The position numbers were made by a program, and so were the translations under genes. From Bacteroidota bacterium (GTDB taxonomy: Bacteria; Bacteroidota; Bacteroidia; 2-12-FULL-35-15), in NCBI GenBank assembly GCA_023251835.1, contig JAHEXZ010000023.1:1-64000 (forward strand): 64,000 nt of DNA, in the 5' to 3' direction. Positions 61,213 to 64,000 of this stretch are shown here, in pieces. The notes beneath the pieces were generated by a model. It had not been told where the DNA came from. It saw only the letters and a program-made list of their open reading frames with translations, and searched no databases. Each line of letters begins with the position of its first letter. Within the stretch, counting starts at the first letter, position 1.

Positions 61213-64000
61213 ATGACCAAAACAGCTACAAAAACAAAAAAGAAAAATCTTTCTATTGCTATGGTTACCATAGCGGTACCCTCATTCCCCCCTGTAAAAA
61301 AAGGCAGGGTTGCTAAACGGGGAGGCCGGAAATACGAATTAGCTGGAGATGACTTTTCCGAAAATGATTCATTGGACGCTTCTGAACTACTGAACATACT
61401 TATTGAGATTAAAAACGGAAATTTTGATGTAAAAATGCCTGTAAATAAAACAGGATTGAGCGGCAAAATTGCTGATACCTTAAATGATATTATATATAAT
61501 AACAAAAAATTAATAGAAGAATTTACCAAAGCCCGGATAAATATTGGTAAAGAAGGTAAAATAAACCAACACATTGTAGTGACTGAAGCCAGGGGAGAAT
61601 GGAGAACAGGTGTTGAGTCGCTTAACCTGCTTATTTCTGACCTGGTATACCCTGTAAAGGAAATTGACAGAATATTATCAGCTGTAGCAAAAGGAAACCT
61701 ATCTAATCATATTCCCCTTGAAGCCGGTGACCGTCTATTACAGGGGGAGTTTGCGCGTATCGCCAAAGAAGTAAATGGTATGGTGAAACGGCTTAACCTT
61801 TTTGCTATGGAAGTTACACGTGTTGCCCGTGAGGTGGGTTCCGAAGGTAAATTGGGAAGTCAGGCAGCAGTAGAAGGGGTTGAAGGCATCTGGAAAGACG
61901 TAACAGAATCTGTAAATCAGATGATTATCAATCTGCATGAAACAACGCTGTTAAATCAGGAACAGGACTGGCTGAAATCTAACCTTGCCAAATTTGCACA
62001 GATGTTGCAGGGGCAAAAAAACCTGCAAACAGTTGCTAAACGTATTCTTTCTGAATTGGCTCAGGTAATAACAGCTCATTATGGTGCATTTTATATTGTT
62101 AAAACTACAGAAGAAGTATTCCCTAAGTTAAAATTATTTGCTTCTTATGCTTACAAATCTGAAAAACACATACCAAAAGAGTTTTTGGTTGGTGAAGGAT
62201 TAGTAGGTCAATGTGCCCAGGAAAAAGAACGTATTATCTTAACTAACGTACCTGATGGCTATGTTAAAATTACTTCAGGTCTTGGACAAGCAAAACCCGC
62301 TAATCTTGTTATTCTTCCTGTATTATTCGAAAATAATGTAAAGGCCGTTATTGAACTGGGTTCATTAGATACTTTTAGCCAGATTCATATAGATTTTCTC
62401 AGTCAATTGACTGAAAGCATTGGTATTGTACTAAATACTATCGAAACTAATACGAGAACAGAAGAGCTGCTTGCCCAGTCTCAGTCTCTGGCAAGTGAAC
62501 TGAAGATTCAGCAGGAAGAATTAAGAAGAACCAATGATGAGCTGCAGGATAAAGCTTTGCTTCTTGTTAAACAAAAAGATGAGGTAGAAACCAAAAACAA
62601 AGAGGTGGAAGAAGCACGAAGATCTCTGGAAGAAAAAGCAGAGCAGCTTACACTTAGCTCCAAATACAAATCAGAGTTTCTTGCAAATATGTCGCATGAA
62701 TTGAGAACGCCTCTGAACAGCTTATTAATTCTTGCTCAGCAGCTGTATGAAAATCCTGAAGGAAATCTGAATGAAAAGCAGACACGTTATGCTAAAACTA
62801 TCTATTCCTGCGGAGACGACTTACTACAGTTAATTAACGATATTCTTGATCTTTCTAAAATTGAATCCGGATTTATTACTGCAAATATTTCCAATGTTCA
62901 TTTTTCAGAAATGGCTGCATTTATTGAAACAACATTCAAACCATTATCAGAAACAAAAAAGTTAAGGTTTAAAATAGAAATAGATTCTGCACTTCCTGAA
63001 TCTATGGATACTGATTTTCAACGTTTGAACCAGATATTAAAAAACCTTCTTTCCAATGCATTTAAGTTTACCGAAAAAGGGGAAGTGAAACTGAAAATAT
63101 ACAATGCTTCCAGAACATGGAAATTGTTCAACCAGTCATTAAATAATGCTAATCAGGTAGTAGCTTTCTCGATTATTGATTCCGGTATTGGTATTCCTTT
63201 GAATAAGCAATCTATTATTTTTGAGGCTTTCCAGCAAGCAGAAGGCTCAACAAGCCGTAAATATGGTGGAACAGGATTAGGTTTGTCCATCTGTCGTGGT
63301 TTGGCTGAATTACTTGGCGGAACAATTGAACTGGAAAGTGAAGCAGGTATTGGAAGTAAGTTTACATTATACCTGCCAATGGATAAAACAGGTACCATAG
63401 AAAGCTATGAAAGTGTTACAGATTATACTATATCCACCGATACTGCTGAAAAATTAAGTAATATTTTTGATACATTGAGTGCTACAGAAAGCGGTATTCA
63501 AATAAAAAATCAGGAAAGTATCAGCGATATACTTAATGAGATAGAAGATGACAGAGATAATATAGTTCCCCATGATAAAGTGATTTTGGTGGTAGAAGAC
63601 GATGCTCTTTTCGGCAAAATATTAATTGATAGAGCACACACTGATGGACTTAAAGTAGTGATTGCCGTAAATTATGCCGATATTTTTGATTTTGTGTCGC
63701 GTTATACACCAATTGCTATTACCCTGGATGTGAATTTGCCTGCTGCTAATGGCTGGAAAGTGCTCGATTTGCTAAAAAATGATCTGAATTACAGGCACAT
63801 CCCTATTCACTTAATTTCGGGTGAGGACAATAAAATGCTTGCACTTAAACGTGGTGCGCGCAGTTTCCTGTTAAAACCATTAAATAATGATCTGTTGAAT
63901 GAGCTTTTTGCTGATATTATTTACTTTAACAATAAAGATGTGAAGCAACTATTAGTAATTGAAGATAATGGGCTGGAATCATTACAACTCGTGAAGCTGT
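61213..64000 (+). CDS. Soluble HAMP/GAF hybrid histidine kinase with at least two receiver domains, partial
   Basis: Read by hand: MTKTATKTKKKNLSIAMVTIAVPSFPPVKKGR...; HAMP-like DLVYPVKEIDRILSAVAKGNLSNHIPLE; GAF-like region; MSHELRTPLNSLLILAQQL; GTGLGLSICRGLAELLGGTIELES; receiver LVVEDDALFGKILI...; second receiver starts at LLVIEDNGLES. Open at right edge. Confidence 0.93.
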   Translation, partial: MTKTATKTKKKNLSIAMVTIAVPSFPPVKKGRVAKRGGRKYELAGDDFSENDSLDASELLNILIEIKNGNFDVKMPVNKTGLSGKIADTLNDIIYNNKKLIEEFTKARINIGKEGKINQHIVVTEARGEWRTGVESLNLLISDLVYPVKEIDRILSAVAKGNLSNHIPLEAGDRLLQGEFARIAKEVNGMVKRLNLFAMEVTRVAREVGSEGKLGSQAAVEGVEGIWKDVTESVNQMIINLHETTLLNQEQDWLKSNLAKFAQMLQGQKNLQTVAKRILSELAQVITAHYGAFYIVKTTEEVFPKLKLFASYAYKSEKHIPKEFLVGEGLVGQCAQEKERIILTNVPDGYVKITSGLGQAKPANLVILPVLFENNVKAVIELGSLDTFSQIHIDFLSQLTESIGIVLNTIETNTRTEELLAQSQSLASELKIQQEELRRTNDELQDKALLLVKQKDEVETKNKEVEEARRSLEEKAEQLTLSSKYKSEFLANMSHELRTPLNSLLILAQQLYENPEGNLNEKQTRYAKTIYSCGDDLLQLINDILDLSKIESGFITANISNVHFSEMAAFIETTFKPLSETKKLRFKIEIDSALPESMDTDFQRLNQILKNLLSNAFKFTEKGEVKLKIYNASRTWKLFNQSLNNANQVVAFSIIDSGIGIPLNKQSIIFEAFQQAEGSTSRKYGGTGLGLSICRGLAELLGGTIELESEAGIGSKFTLYLPMDKTGTIESYESVTDYTISTDTAEKLSNIFDTLSATESGIQIKNQESISDILNEIEDDRDNIVPHDKVILVVEDDALFGKILIDRAHTDGLKVVIAVNYADIFDFVSRYTPIAITLDVNLPAANGWKVLDLLKNDLNYRHIPIHLISGEDNKMLALKRGARSFLLKPLNNDLLNELFADIIYFNNKDVKQLLVIEDNGLESLQLVKL

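Noticed and set aside
61098-61574. 158-aa minus-strand ORF
   Set aside because: Lies opposite the start of the hybrid kinase, whose long open frame is the real gene (not in the ORF track because it lacks a stop).

Overview
A 64 kb chromosomal window from an AT-rich Bacteroidetes genome. Support: TAnnTTTG-type promoters, five T9SS C-terminal sorting-domain proteins, a bacillithiol gene (bshB1), DUF4783/DUF4294 proteins and an OMP_b-brl outer-membrane protein. Most genes are core or housekeeping: clpS, ruvB, PLP-dependent cystathionine synthase/lyase, bshB1, ccmB-C-D-E-F, nadC, accC, glcD-like, copA, lolA, ftsK, ligA and one tRNA-His. Accessory material: two paralogous M43 metalloproteases, a 2 kDa-residue-scale (about 2050 aa) envelope protein with triplicated coiled-coil modules and three SPOR-like domains, a small glycan block (GT4, flippase, methyltransferase), an LpoB/COG3014 block, a DUF6364/PIN toxin-antitoxin pair, and a signalling cluster (HTH, PAS kinase, receiver, HAMP/GAF hybrid kinase) running off the right edge. 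I see no CRISPR array, rRNA, prophage or intact transposase. The least-explained signal is intergenic: at least five families of structured palindromic repeats. These include an eight-locus nested-hairpin family with consensus TTATACTGAATCTTA, a 25-bp inverted repeat that encloses and enters the ccmC start region, GTCATTTCGA three-way-junction elements, and a possible 280-bp MITE-like element. All family assignments are by eye from translated sequence; no database search was run.
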